NCBI GenBank assembly: GCA_033032175.1
Contig: CM065316.1
Span: 4,000,115 to 4,064,114 of the forward strand
Length of the DNA: 64,000 nucleotides
Direction of reading: 5' to 3'
DNA from: Saturnia japonica
Lineage: Eukaryota > Arthropoda > Insecta > Lepidoptera > Saturniidae
Below the pieces are notes generated by a model that was given only the letters and a program-made list of their open reading frames with translations, was not told where the DNA came from and ran no database searches. Position 1 is the first letter of the stretch; every line of letters begins with the position of its first letter. Below are positions 36,301 to 42,618 of the stretch, in pieces. A program made the translations under genes and the position numbers.

Positions 36301-37174
36301 CACTATTATAACTTGATATTATAATAGGATAAGTTGGTGGTACTTTTTAAATATTAACACAAAGACTTTGTTACATTATACACAACATTTTATTTTAATA
36401 CAATATGTTTGAAAACATCCACTTTCGTTCTTCCAATAGGGACTTCCGAACTTTCACAGTTGATAGCGTCAATATTGTTAAATCTACATCTGTCGAATTT
36501 GCTGTCATTTATTCAGTCTGTTTAGCCAAATCGTCATGGACGGATATAGCGTTCAACTACACGTTGCAAATGATAAATAGGACGTCATCTCGCAGAAGGA
36601 TTGAGTATAAATTTGCTAAAAGTGATTAGGTTTATAGTTTCGGATTCAAATTAAAATGTAGTGATACAGAACGTATTTTCACGTTGTGTTAATGCTTTAT
36701 TTACTTAAATAATAAAACTATTTTAAACGTGAAGCTAAATCCAATTTATACATATTTGTAATTCTCGCCTTCCTATACAGCTTAATATAGGTATATACAG
36801 CTTGTTCCAGCTTTTTTTGTCATGTCCCACATTATGATTGAAAATGTCCCGTAAATCCATGACTAAAACTGGCAAACCAAGTTGTGAAAGAACATATACT
36901 AAACAGAGCAACAAATTGAGTGGTAAGTTGATAACAATTCAACTGACCTGTAGCATGCAGTTTTCTTAGCGGATCGACGATAGCGAAGTACCGATCAGCG
37001 GAAAGAGCAGTTAACGTGAACACTGAGACGCCTATGCTCACGTCCTTAGCGGCCTCGGAGACTCGGCAGACAGTCGTACCCCATGGCCATGACTCCACAG
37101 TGTACACTATAGATGTAAACGGAACGCAGGTGATGATGACCAGAAGATCGGCCAACGCCAGTGAGAGAATATAC
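9175..37174 (-). CDS. CCHa-R: neuropeptide GPCR, CCHamide receptor-like (six exons, 5' exon missing)
   Basis: The exons, in gene order on the minus strand, are 37174-36948, 22879-22749, 20535-20347, 14311-14208, 11927-11790 and 9322-9175. Every junction is GT-AG and the phases join (1, 0, 0, 2, 2), giving about 311 residues. Visible: TM2 to TM7, the two ECL cysteines (TVCR; VCYPYP), A-D-R-Y in place of E/D-R-Y at the end of TM3, CFLP in TM6 and NPIALY in TM7. The stretch from DVSIGVSVFTLTALS through the CYPYP loop to RIIGFCLSF matches insect CCHamide receptors, relatives of the vertebrate bombesin receptors. CCHamide receptors signal through G proteins in gut-brain and feeding control. The first exon (N-terminus, TM1) was not found and may lie right of 37.2 kb or outside the window. 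The introns hold gypsy, jockey, SINE and Helitron-like insertions. I cannot tell CCHa1-R from CCHa2-R. Confidence 0.82.
9535..9690 (+). mobile_element. LINE 3' ORF2 tail fragment
   Basis: The frame at 9593 begins METAGRRWLGTTTAREKWK and continues with LEEAFTRRRSQK, the C-terminal signature of many non-LTR retrotransposon ORF2 proteins (W...AR.R..W..LEEAFT). Only this tail remains. It lies in the last intron of the GPCR. Confidence 0.6.
10119..10252. mobile_element. short foldback MITE
   Basis: The left arm 'cgttcggcattcagtaccgc' at 10124-10143 pairs with a right arm near 10220-10250, 'gcggtac..actgaatgccg'. The element is about 130 bp and almost palindromic. It is non-coding. Confidence 0.7.
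11510..11755 (+). repeat. truncated SINE of the second family
   Basis: Shares 'cattttctaat..ccgcct..ctagc..ccaccctc..agtt' and 'aagcacct' with the element at 34310-34600. The tRNA-like head is missing. Confidence 0.5.
11790..11927 (-). CDS. CCHa-R: GPCR exon with TM7 (NPIALY) and helix 8
   Basis: This is 138 bases (1 + 45 codons + 2), from acceptor TTCACAG to donor AACAG|GTTACA. It encodes PTAEEDYNGWWHALR, TM7 with NPIALY, and FRKHFN. If the donor is not used, the frame runs ten codons further to a stop at 11756, giving a shorter alternative C-terminus. Confidence 0.85.
11990..14140 (-). other. GPCR intron, mostly unassigned
   Basis: No exon was found on either strand. Around 13075-13210 there is a short stretch, 'acaaacaagcatacggctcttctgatgctgaagcggctacc', of a lepidopteran interspersed repeat also seen at 24225-24300 and inverted at 28430-28580. 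A run near 12721-12775 has self-complementary A- and T-rich tracts. Confidence 0.35.
14208..14311 (-). CDS. CCHa-R: GPCR exon with TM6
   Basis: This is 104 bases (34 codons + 2), from acceptor TATTTCAG to donor TACTG|GTAAGT. It encodes RARRKVAVTVLAF followed by CFLP, the TM6 proline motif. It was found by phase and family pattern. The truncated gypsy element at 14.5-17.0 kb sits just upstream of it in the intron. Confidence 0.88.
14512..16060 (-). pseudogene. gypsy-type retrotransposon pol remnant (protease, RT, RNase H)
   Basis: Read on the minus strand in order: a retropepsin motif DTGSA at 16027-16010; an RT palm from about 15615 (FTKFDLTQAYSQ, then LVFGIAST) with the catalytic box as CILDDICITG near 15330; the RT connection (LQSFLGLVNYYRNF) near 15100; and RNase H (LTVDASPTGLGAIL, RTDHKPL) at 14928-14512. 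Stops and frame breaks separate the parts. No integrase is present, so the 3' end is lost beyond 14512. Its arrangement and motifs resemble Ty3/gypsy elements of the K02A2.6 type. It lies in a GPCR intron in the same orientation as the gene. Confidence 0.88.
16142..16906 (-). CDS. gypsy-type gag polyprotein with zinc knuckles
   Basis: An open frame of 254 codons. The N-terminal half is gag capsid-like (LRGFTAHCGF, ERYNFYAATQ), and the C-terminus has two CCHC-type knuckles (CSVCGYKNHKTSQC and CKKCNVKGHLRRMC). A 24-bp tandem duplication repeats eight residues, GPEKDKLF, in frame. The frame is open although the downstream pol is broken. It is a mobile-element gene, not a host gene. Confidence 0.85.
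   Translation of the reverse strand: MSHFGILSSFYHTWQSYKQRISQWYIANDIDQVKDSQGVKRWAILLSALADSTYALAADLVLPKELTQVPYDNILTLLNNHFTPKKCGFGERYNFYAATQGFEETISQWAARLRGFTAHCGFLKVEEALCDRFVMGMQRGPEKDKLFGPEKDKLFALDLQELTLAKAVELAESVRSARKGVAASSSASTQGPPSSEALFKITTTTNEPSANKKKCSVCGYKNHKTSQCRFASYTCKKCNVKGHLRRMCKKINFA
16442..16489. repeat. 24-bp tandem duplication inside gag
   Basis: Two perfect 24-base units, 16442-16465 and 16466-16489, in frame with gag. They add eight residues. Confidence 0.95.
16932..17035 (-). repeat. part of the gypsy 5' LTR and primer-binding region
   Basis: Immediately upstream of gag on the minus strand lies GTGGCGACGAG (16942-16932), typical of the sequence just after a gypsy LTR. Beyond it are AATAAA (17007-17002) and TATATAAATA (17030-17021), spaced as the promoter and polyadenylation signals of an LTR. 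The outer LTR boundary was not found. Confidence 0.5.
17855..17935. repeat. short imperfect duplication at the LINE junction
   Basis: 'tagcaacatctctcgccataactgac' at about 17859 is repeated with small changes at about 17898, just before the LINE begins. It may mark the integration site. Confidence 0.5.
17985..18677 (+). pseudogene. jockey LINE reverse transcriptase, palm region
   Basis: An open stretch with RT motifs in order: SYRPISLLN, FGFRARHSC, FFDVAKAFDKVWH (motif A aspartates), GVPQGSILAPSLFNLY and YADDT at 18525-18539 (catalytic). The core is intact, but the start of ORF2 is missing and a stop after VLFD at 18677 interrupts the frame. The reading clearly continues beyond it, so the element is dead. 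Confidence 0.9.
18718..19341 (+). pseudogene. jockey LINE ORF2 C-terminal (thumb) region
   Basis: Continues the same LINE after a stop and frame change. It contains KRAAWTLARLHPLL, TLYKMCIRPIMTYSCVVF and RLQVIQNRFLHRLTSAPWYV, the typical post-RT segment of jockey-clade elements. It ends in a basic stretch before the 3' UTR. Confidence 0.85.
19587..19617 (+). repeat. hairpin in the LINE 3' UTR
   Basis: 'gttccctccttcctcc' and 'ggaggaagggaac' form a stem with a 3-base bulge and a 2-base loop. Some LINE 3' UTRs carry stems used in template recognition, but that role is inferred here. Confidence 0.5.
20347..20535 (-). CDS. CCHa-R: GPCR exon with ECL2 and TM5
   Basis: This is 189 bases, exactly 63 codons, from acceptor TTTCCAG to donor GACAG|GTAAGG. 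It begins FLVCYPYP, carrying the conserved ECL2 cysteine, then TM5 and the start of intracellular loop 3 (ARHLVLSTQNMPGEMQGTQRQ region). Confidence 0.9.
21200..21570 (+). repeat. interspersed repeat family A, copy 1
   Basis: Begins 'atctatatattaatacgtg', contains 'gcgtattgcgtgcacggaag' and 'gccattgaacttagaccc', and ends near 'ggcaatcgctagttag'. Copies lie at 33000-33335 and 39314-39680, with inverted pieces at 22500-22580, 40600-40650 and 54770-54850. No coding capacity. Confidence 0.75.
22138..22345 (+). mobile_element. Helitron-like fragment without the SINE
   Basis: 'cagataagacgcg' and 'atagttcataacttcagtta' followed by 'cgaaaagtgcgcatagctcg' match the elements at 37.3 kb and 55.2 kb. The SINE present in both of those is absent here, so this copy shows the empty site at about 22256-22270. 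Confidence 0.6.
22749..22879 (-). CDS. CCHa-R: GPCR exon with TM4
   Basis: This is 131 bases (2 + 43 codons), from acceptor TACAG|GA to donor ACACAG|GTAACT. The translation starts GSKRATRLTIATAI and runs through TM4 to NPTTQ. It lies next to an inverted fragment of an interspersed repeat but is itself intact. Confidence 0.9.
23160..24120. other. GPCR intron, no exon; possible TIR element 23725-23890
   Basis: Within this stretch 'cacacgtttgccacttgccgtaa' and the reverse complement of 'ttacggcaagcgagtgttctagtgtg' are similar, suggesting a short TIR element. A brief reading (MTDVDVMS) after it is too short to classify. Confidence 0.3.
24719..24926. repeat. 104-bp perfect tandem duplication
   Basis: Units 24719-24822 and 24823-24926 appear identical and begin 'ttttgccctaagtatctttt'. 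Non-coding, within the GPCR intron. Confidence 0.92.
25322..25547. mobile_element. MITE with ACCCGACTG termini
   Basis: Starts 'tttttacccgactgcg' and ends 'cagtcgggtttttt', giving inverted termini. Related copies are at 46551-46802 and 61368-61610 in the opposite orientation, sharing a 'tttaggctacagagc'-like core. Confidence 0.7.
25870..26060 (+). repeat. tRNA-derived SINE, best-preserved copy
   Basis: The head has an A-box-like 'tagcctagtggttg' and a B-box 'gggttcgaatccc', so it comes from a tRNA. The body holds 'gtagcagctcggagttt' and 'ttaatggcaataggctcg'. Copies are at 37345-37597, 40074-40288 (-), 55193-55436 and a fragment at 49452-49525 (-). It is a SINE promoter, not a working tRNA gene. 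Confidence 0.85.
26779..27444. mobile_element. repeat with inverted ends
   Basis: The left end 'aatattataaatgcgaaag' with 'taactctgtccgtctg' recurs inverted at 27400-27443. Inside, the phrase 'aaaccg..ttgatgaattt..ata' recurs several times. It may be two Helitron-like fragments facing each other or a foldback element. Confidence 0.5.
27445..30352. other. GPCR intron, no exon; scattered repeat fragments
   Basis: At 28430-28580 there is an inverted fragment of the repeat with 'ccgcacgcttgtttgcg', also seen at 13.1 and 24.2 kb. At 29590-29640 'gtcggtgacgcgaaa' recurs as 'gtcggtgacgcgaac' near 49738. No gene is seen. Confidence 0.35.
30361..30981. mobile_element. hAT-type MITE, copy 2
   Basis: Starts TAGGGTTGCCA and ends TGGCAACCCTA. 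Interior words such as 'gaatatttaatta' and 'ttagacgtag' are shared with 40662-41319. The flanking 8-mers agree at only five positions, so any target duplication has decayed. Confidence 0.65.
30990..33000. other. GPCR intron, no exon seen
   Basis: A short inverted repeat lies at 32672-32702 (arms 'aagtacctcc' and 'ggaggtactt'). Otherwise this is AT-rich sequence with no supported feature. Confidence 0.3.
33000..33335 (+). repeat. interspersed repeat family A, copy 2
   Basis: Shares 'gtgtattgcgtgcacggaag', 'gccattgaacttagacccc' and 'attgacattgtcactcaa' with 21200-21570. Confidence 0.75.
33766..34250 (-). mobile_element. Helitron-like element, minus orientation
   Basis: CTAG at 33766-33769 begins the plus-strand reading, followed by the inverted GC-rich terminus and 'cgtggactacagaatg'. 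It is the same family as 5625-5951 but longer. Confidence 0.5.
34310..34600 (+). repeat. second SINE family, copy 1
   Basis: A tRNA-like head with 'gtgtacggacaccgcgtc' and a B-box-like 'gagttcgaatcat', then 'ctttcggtgaaggaaa' and 'ccaccctcaagtt'. An inverted copy is at 35815-36012 and a truncated one at 11510-11755. Confidence 0.6.
35815..36012 (-). repeat. second SINE family, inverted copy
   Basis: The reverse complement reads 'gtgtttggacaccgcgtcg', 'ctttcggtgaaggga' and 'caccctcaagttg', matching 34310-34600. Confidence 0.6.
36948..37174 (-). CDS. CCHa-R: GPCR exon with TM2, ECL1, TM3 and DRY motif
   Basis: This is 227 bases encoding 75 full codons plus partial codons at both ends. It follows an acceptor TTTCCAG and ends at donor ACAG|GTCAGT. 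It starts with YILSLALADLL (TM2) and contains WPWG, the TM3 cysteine, SADRYFAIVDPL and the start of intracellular loop 2. The split glycine codon joins cleanly to the exon at 22879. Confidence 0.9.
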
Positions 37175-37334
37175 CTGGAAACATAAGAAAGATTTAGTTG
37201 AATCTACATACCGTATGACCACACGCTTTCACCGGTGTTAAATTGATTTAATTAACTCTCCATCGCACCGCCTTTTGTTGTTTTCAATTCTCGTACTTTC
37301 TTACAGATCGTTTTAATATTGATAGTTATTATAA

Positions 37335-38225
37335 TAACTTCATAACTGCCTCATTAGCCTAGTAGTCCTAAACGCGACTGGTATGCTCGAGGTCCTAGGT
37401 TCGATTTTCGGGTTGAGCAAAGTGCTGTTAATTTTTCTATGAAATTCTCAGTAGCAGCTTGGAGTTTGGCTTTGTGCCCGATTAATGGCAATAGGCTTGC
37501 CCCTTTATTACATGTGACTTAAAACATACCCGGCGAACTGTGCGTGTATACCACTGCCTAACACTTCGGGGATACAGGCGTGATGATATGTTTATGTAAT
37601 TTCATAGTTACGAATAGTGCGTATATCACGCGTCGCGCAATTTATCATATGTAAATTTTTAGGTAGGATTTCTTTGGTCGCGAATAATTTTGAGTTCGTG
37701 ATATCTTTTATGGTACCTATTCATTTAAATGGAAAACTGTAAAGGTCAATCTTAATCTATATTAAATGGCAAAGTTAACTAATAAACTTATCTGGATAAA
37801 GATTAATACCGAATTGGAGAAACGCAAATAACGTAATATTTTTAATTATTATGTTGAAAATGAAAATTCTTACTGTGAGTCAACTTCAGGAAATAGACAT
37901 ATGCCATCGCAAACTCTTCTGTAGACTTTTAGAAGAACTACAATTTTTAAGAACATTACTTTGATGTATCTCATTAGGTTTAGCCAGCATAACCCATGTA
38001 AGCGCCCGAAAATAAATTTAATGACGACTTGTTCATAAATAATTGAATTCTCTCTCCTATACAAAAACTTACTTAGAATCTATTGTATTTTTAAAGCTTC
38101 CGTAAAAAAATATGTAAATGATGTGAAAACCGCATTAAATCCGTTGCGTCGTTTAAAAGATGTAAGTGTACACAGGGAACAGACCGCGGGAAGCGATTTC
38201 ACTTTGTACTATGTATAGATAAAAA
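37335..38225. mobile_element. Helitron-like element carrying a SINE, copy 1
   Basis: The SINE (37345-37597) is flanked by 'taacttcata' on the left and 'taatttcata' on the right. Beyond it the sequence parallels 55440-56056 for several hundred bases ('ggataaagattaatac', 'gaagaactacaat', 'taggtttagccagc'), ending 'actatgtatagat'. The left boundary of the host element was not fixed. Confidence 0.65.
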
Positions 38226-38470
38226 GGGTTAGTTGTTCAGTCAGATTATATAAATAATACAATGACTCTACTACCAACTCGGAAGGCACTTTCCCTAGAG
38301 AATAAATTGTAAGAAACTTTAGGGTTTAGAATAATAATTAAGCAATCAAGTAACATTTAAGTAACATTTACGACAAGAACCATCAGAAATAAATTATATA
38401 AATATTTAGTTAGTGCAATAAGCAGCGAGAGGGGCAGAAAGATGGCAGCACTTAGGAACAGTGTTTATTT

Positions 38471-38510
38471 CACGGATCAGTAAAACATATTGTCGATTTA
38501 CTGATCCGTG
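38471..38510. repeat. perfect 14-bp inverted repeat
   Basis: 'cacggatcagtaaa' at 38471-38484 and its exact reverse complement at 38497-38510 are separated by 12 bases. Confidence 0.9.
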
Positions 38511-38990
38511 GTTTATTTGTAGTTAAATTAATAACAGACGCCCTGGAGTTTTCGGCGGGATCTTGAAGTGACATGTTGTGGTTTTTATTTTTATTTTATT
38601 TACTTAGGTTTTTGACTATATATTATGTAATAGTGGTGGCGTTTTGCGTGATATAGTTTGGGTTTTCTGCATAAGTGAAGTGGTTTATGAATATAAGCTG
38701 AAAGCATTTAGATCCCACAAAAACTCTCTATAAAGTTTTAACAAAGGAGCCACCATCTTGTTATGATACTGAAATCGTCATACTACAGGACACTATATTA
38801 ACTTGATAACGGCAGTAATGGTCTTCATTAAAGAGGACACCCTACAATTACAACTACAAATAGATTGACAGAAACATATCAAAGACTTTTTAGAATAGGA
38901 CCAGACTTCCAAAGATTACCTCCAACAAACATATATTCACCAATTCATAAATTCCTTATAATTATAATATAGTTGTAAAATATAAATATA

Positions 38991-39316
38991 CTAGCTGTGC
39001 CACACGGTTTTACTCGAGTTAAAATTTTTGATAGGATTTAAAAATAAAATCGTTTTTAGTGAGCGCCTGCATCGCGAAAGGAGTAACTAATTATTCGAAA
39101 TTTCAAATCAATCGGAAGTATAGTTATGGAGATCTCGTGATGAGTCAGTGAGTGGTTTAAAAACTCTGGTACACCCCTTTGGGATGAGTTAAATTTTCAA
39201 AAATCCATTCTTAGCAGATTCCTACGACACAATAACTATGTGTGTCAAATTTCAGCTCAATCCGTTCAGTGGTTTGAGCTCTGTGTTTATGATATATCAG
39301 TCAGCCAGTCATCTAT
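38991..39316. mobile_element. repeat beginning CTAG
   Basis: Starts 'ctagctgtgccacacggttt' and contains 'tgtgtcaaatttcagctcaa' and 'cagtggtttgagctctgtg'. The last part recurs downstream of both gustatory receptor first exons (42780-42880, 57230-57320). Confidence 0.55.
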
Positions 39317-39680
39317 ATATTAATACGTGAAGCAAAAACTTTTGACCCCTTTTTAAGCATATTGCGTGCACGGAAGACTGTGGCATGTTTAAAGTTTATA
39401 TGGAGAAAGAGTACAGAAATCTAAAATTTATCTACAGTATCTCTTACTAAAATATATTTTCAAATAAATTAATACTGCGAATCCAAACCGATCCGTGCTA
39501 TTGAACTTAGACCCCCAAAATATTGACATTGTCGCTCAACAAAAAATGACAGCAAGTGCTGTAGATAATACTCATTGTTTAGATTCATAAATACTGCAAA
39601 TGTCAAACAGAAAATTGTCTATGATGAAAAAATCGCTTATCGAATTTTGACCTTAGGGCGATCGCTTGTTTAAATACATA
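39314..39680 (+). repeat. interspersed repeat family A, copy 3
   Basis: Shares the start 'ctatatattaatacgtgaag' and the end 'ggcgatcgct' with the copy at 21200-21570. Confidence 0.75.
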
Positions 39681-40073
39681 TAGATAGTTCGAATGAGTTC
39701 GTAAATATTTTTTTTACAATACAATATAGCTTATATCAGTCATTGTATACATAGATTTATACCCGTGAAAGAATATTTAGAGGTCAGATTGGTAGATTCA
39801 AAGGATAACTAGTAGTCGCCCAGTGATCGAAATACGACCGTAATTAATATGAGCTTTGAATATTATTGAGGTTATTATGTTGTTCTATTAAGTTCAATTT
39901 TTCAGTAATTTTAATATTTTTGACAAAGAATTTTCAATTTTAGAAAATTCTAACCACATACTATTCTCAACATAACTTTAAAAAAATAACTTATATACTT
40001 GAAGTTTAATTACAAGTGCAATAACGTTTCACACCGCAAGCTTTAAAGAAATTAACATAACAAACTTAGCATA

Positions 40074-40288
40074 CCATCACGCCTGTATTCCCCGAAGGGA
40101 TAGGTAGAGGTATACTAATGTACACCCACAGTTCGCCGAGTATGTTTTAGGTCCCATGTAATAGGGGGCGAGCCTATTGCCATTAATCAGGCACGAAGCC
40201 AAACTCCGAGCTGCTACTGAGAACTTCATAGGAAAAACCCAATAACACTTTGCAGTCGCACTTACGACTACTAGGCTAACGAGGCAGT
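40074..40288 (-). repeat. tRNA-derived SINE, inverted, B-box deleted
   Basis: The body matches the SINE at 25870. Its head reads 'ctgcctcgttagcctagtag' directly into the 'tgcaaagtgttattgg' part, so the B-box region is missing. Confidence 0.75.
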
Positions 40289-40661
40289 TAACAAAGAAAT
40301 TATTTAATTTATTTTTAAAGTTAAACACAATGTTGTAAAAAAGAGATAACTTTTGTTCATAATAAACAGAAAGGCATGGAATCGAAGTGCGGTGGTGTTC
40401 TTCTTCAAAAGGGTGACAATAATCGGCTGTCAAATTATCGGCTCATTCCACTTCCAACTCCATGTTTACAAACTGTACTTTGGATTTGTAGCATTGTGAT
40501 TTTGCAATATGAACGAAAATAATACATACTCAATTCCATTTCATTTATTTCTAACATATTATATTACCTTTAAAAACATTTTAGATATATGCACTACTTC
40601 TATACAAACTTTAACTATGACAATCGTCACATTCCTTCGTGCGTACAATATGCTCAATGCA

Positions 40662-41319
40662 TAGGGTTGCCATTAATGGTTAAGCTCTCGTCGGGACGCA
40701 AAGAAAAAAAAAGAATATTTAATTAATGACAAATTCTTATTTTGCAGTTTTAGACGTAGTTCGATCTTATTTTGTGGAAGACAAAAATCTTATTTTGTTC
40801 TTTTTAAAATAATTCCTTCTGCCCTTTTACTTGTTTATAAAATCCGTGCAATTTATATTCACTCCATATCTTGGCTAGTAAATAGCACTAAATATTGTCC
40901 ACAGTCTTTGGTATTAGGCAATTTCTTTCAACAGTTCACTGGTTTGATATTAATTAAATTAATCTTTCCACAGGTGCGTTGTGGACATTAATTCCAATCA
41001 AATATTCACACAATTAGAGCATATGCAATTTGCTTTCAAGATGTTTTGTATAAATTAAAAAGTGAATGCATATTTCTACTACATAATTTTTAGCCTTCCA
41101 CTCTTCAGAGCCAATTTATTTCACAAGTTTTTATTACTTAAAGCAACCAACCAAAACATTTTACTTTTTCTACAGTGTGGCCAAGTAACTTGTCGCAAGT
41201 TTTTGAAATGCCATGACCAGGTAGAAAATCGGGACGTAATAGTTTATGTCAGAACGTGTCCGAACATCGGGTGTAATAACAGTGACAGTCCTGATATATC
41301 GGGAGGAATGACAACCCTA
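40662..41319. mobile_element. hAT-type MITE with perfect 8-bp target duplication
   Basis: TAGGGTTGCCATT at the left and AATGACAACCCTA at the right are inverted termini. 'tcaatgca' flanks both sides (40654-40661 and 41320-41327). An 8-bp target duplication is characteristic of the hAT superfamily. No transposase remains. Confidence 0.85.
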
Positions 41320-41934
41320 TCAATGCAGTACAACAGAATAGCTCAGTATAATATGCATAAAGTTTGCTCTTCAGATATTAATATGAAGATAGTTATAATA
41401 ATACTATAGATTAACTAATATTTACAATTAAATAATTTTCTTTTACTTTTGGTGTATATTTTAAAGTAAGACAAAGTAAGACAATGTAAGACACTTACTT
41501 TTTTTACCAGTAATATTTATTGAACTATATTTGAATGTAAAGGTCGATTGCGATGCATTTTTATTATTGGATATGTGATCATATCTCATACTGCTACAAT
41601 GACGTTTGTTATGTTTTAATACAATATATTTATTCAAATAGAAATTTTGGGCTTCTCAACCTCCACAGACAGGATGAGACCTTCCTCTCATATTAAGAAT
41701 TGAGCAAATTCTATTAAAAGCTAGATTATATTTAGTAATTAGGCACAGTAAAGAAGAAATAAGTTGAACTTAATACTTTGATACAAGCGTACATTGTACA
41801 TATTTTTATTTAAAAAAAAACGTTACCAAGGGCTTCTATTCTATATTCGTATTCTGATGAAAGTTTAGTACGTGTGTGCCCAGTCGTCGTCAACTGGTGT
41901 TCGAGTGAAGTCTTCAGTTTCTCTGACCACGAAA

Positions 41935-42618
41935 ATGGGTTTAAATATTTCAAAACTAAAAGAACGTGTAAAGTCATCATCTGAAAAGTCAATATTATAC
42001 GTTCGTTTTGTATTCGGATGTTATTCTAAAATTAGCAAATCTAAACTAAAATGTTTGCTATTCAAATTGTATTGTGTGTGTGTTACTATTGCCCCTACAA
42101 TGATATATTTATTACAAAATAAATTTCTTAACCCTTATATGATTTTAGCGTTATTCGAATACATTTCATTGATGTCTTTAAGTTTAATTACAGCAGAAAA
42201 ATTCCTAATTAATTATTGTAACAACATTAAAACTTTTACTGCTATTATGGGTGTTGAGCGTGCTGCAATAATTCCTCTTAATGTGATGATAATTATGATG
42301 ACTTTTATAATATCTAGAGCCGTTGTGTTTATTACGAAAGCTTTGCAATTATCCATTACGTTTAAGCCAGTCCATATCACAATTTCCTACATTTTAATAG
42401 CTAAAGATATTAACTACTTATCGGTCATTATTGTTTTTGCGATTTTACATAACCGAATGAAGATCATAAGAAAATCAATGGAGAGGAATACGATTCCGGT
42501 GAATATTATTGGGCGGAATGAGATAAAAACGAAGACAAAGTTAATCAGAAAGTCAATGTTAATGTACAAACATTTATTGGACAACATATTCGGAATTGAT
42601 CGTAATCTACAATGTTTG
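41935..42618 (+). CDS. gustatory receptor 1 exon 1
   Basis: 228 codons from MGLNISKLKERV to LQCL, ending at donor TTG|GTAATT. It encodes the cytoplasmic N-terminus, about four membrane segments and the long intracellular loop. The frame runs on to 42657 but the donor and phase agree with copy 2. Confidence 0.88.

Noticed and set aside
36405..36629. 74-codon frame near the GPCR exon
   Set aside because: No membrane segment, splice partner or recognisable motif. It does not resemble the missing N-terminal exon of the receptor.
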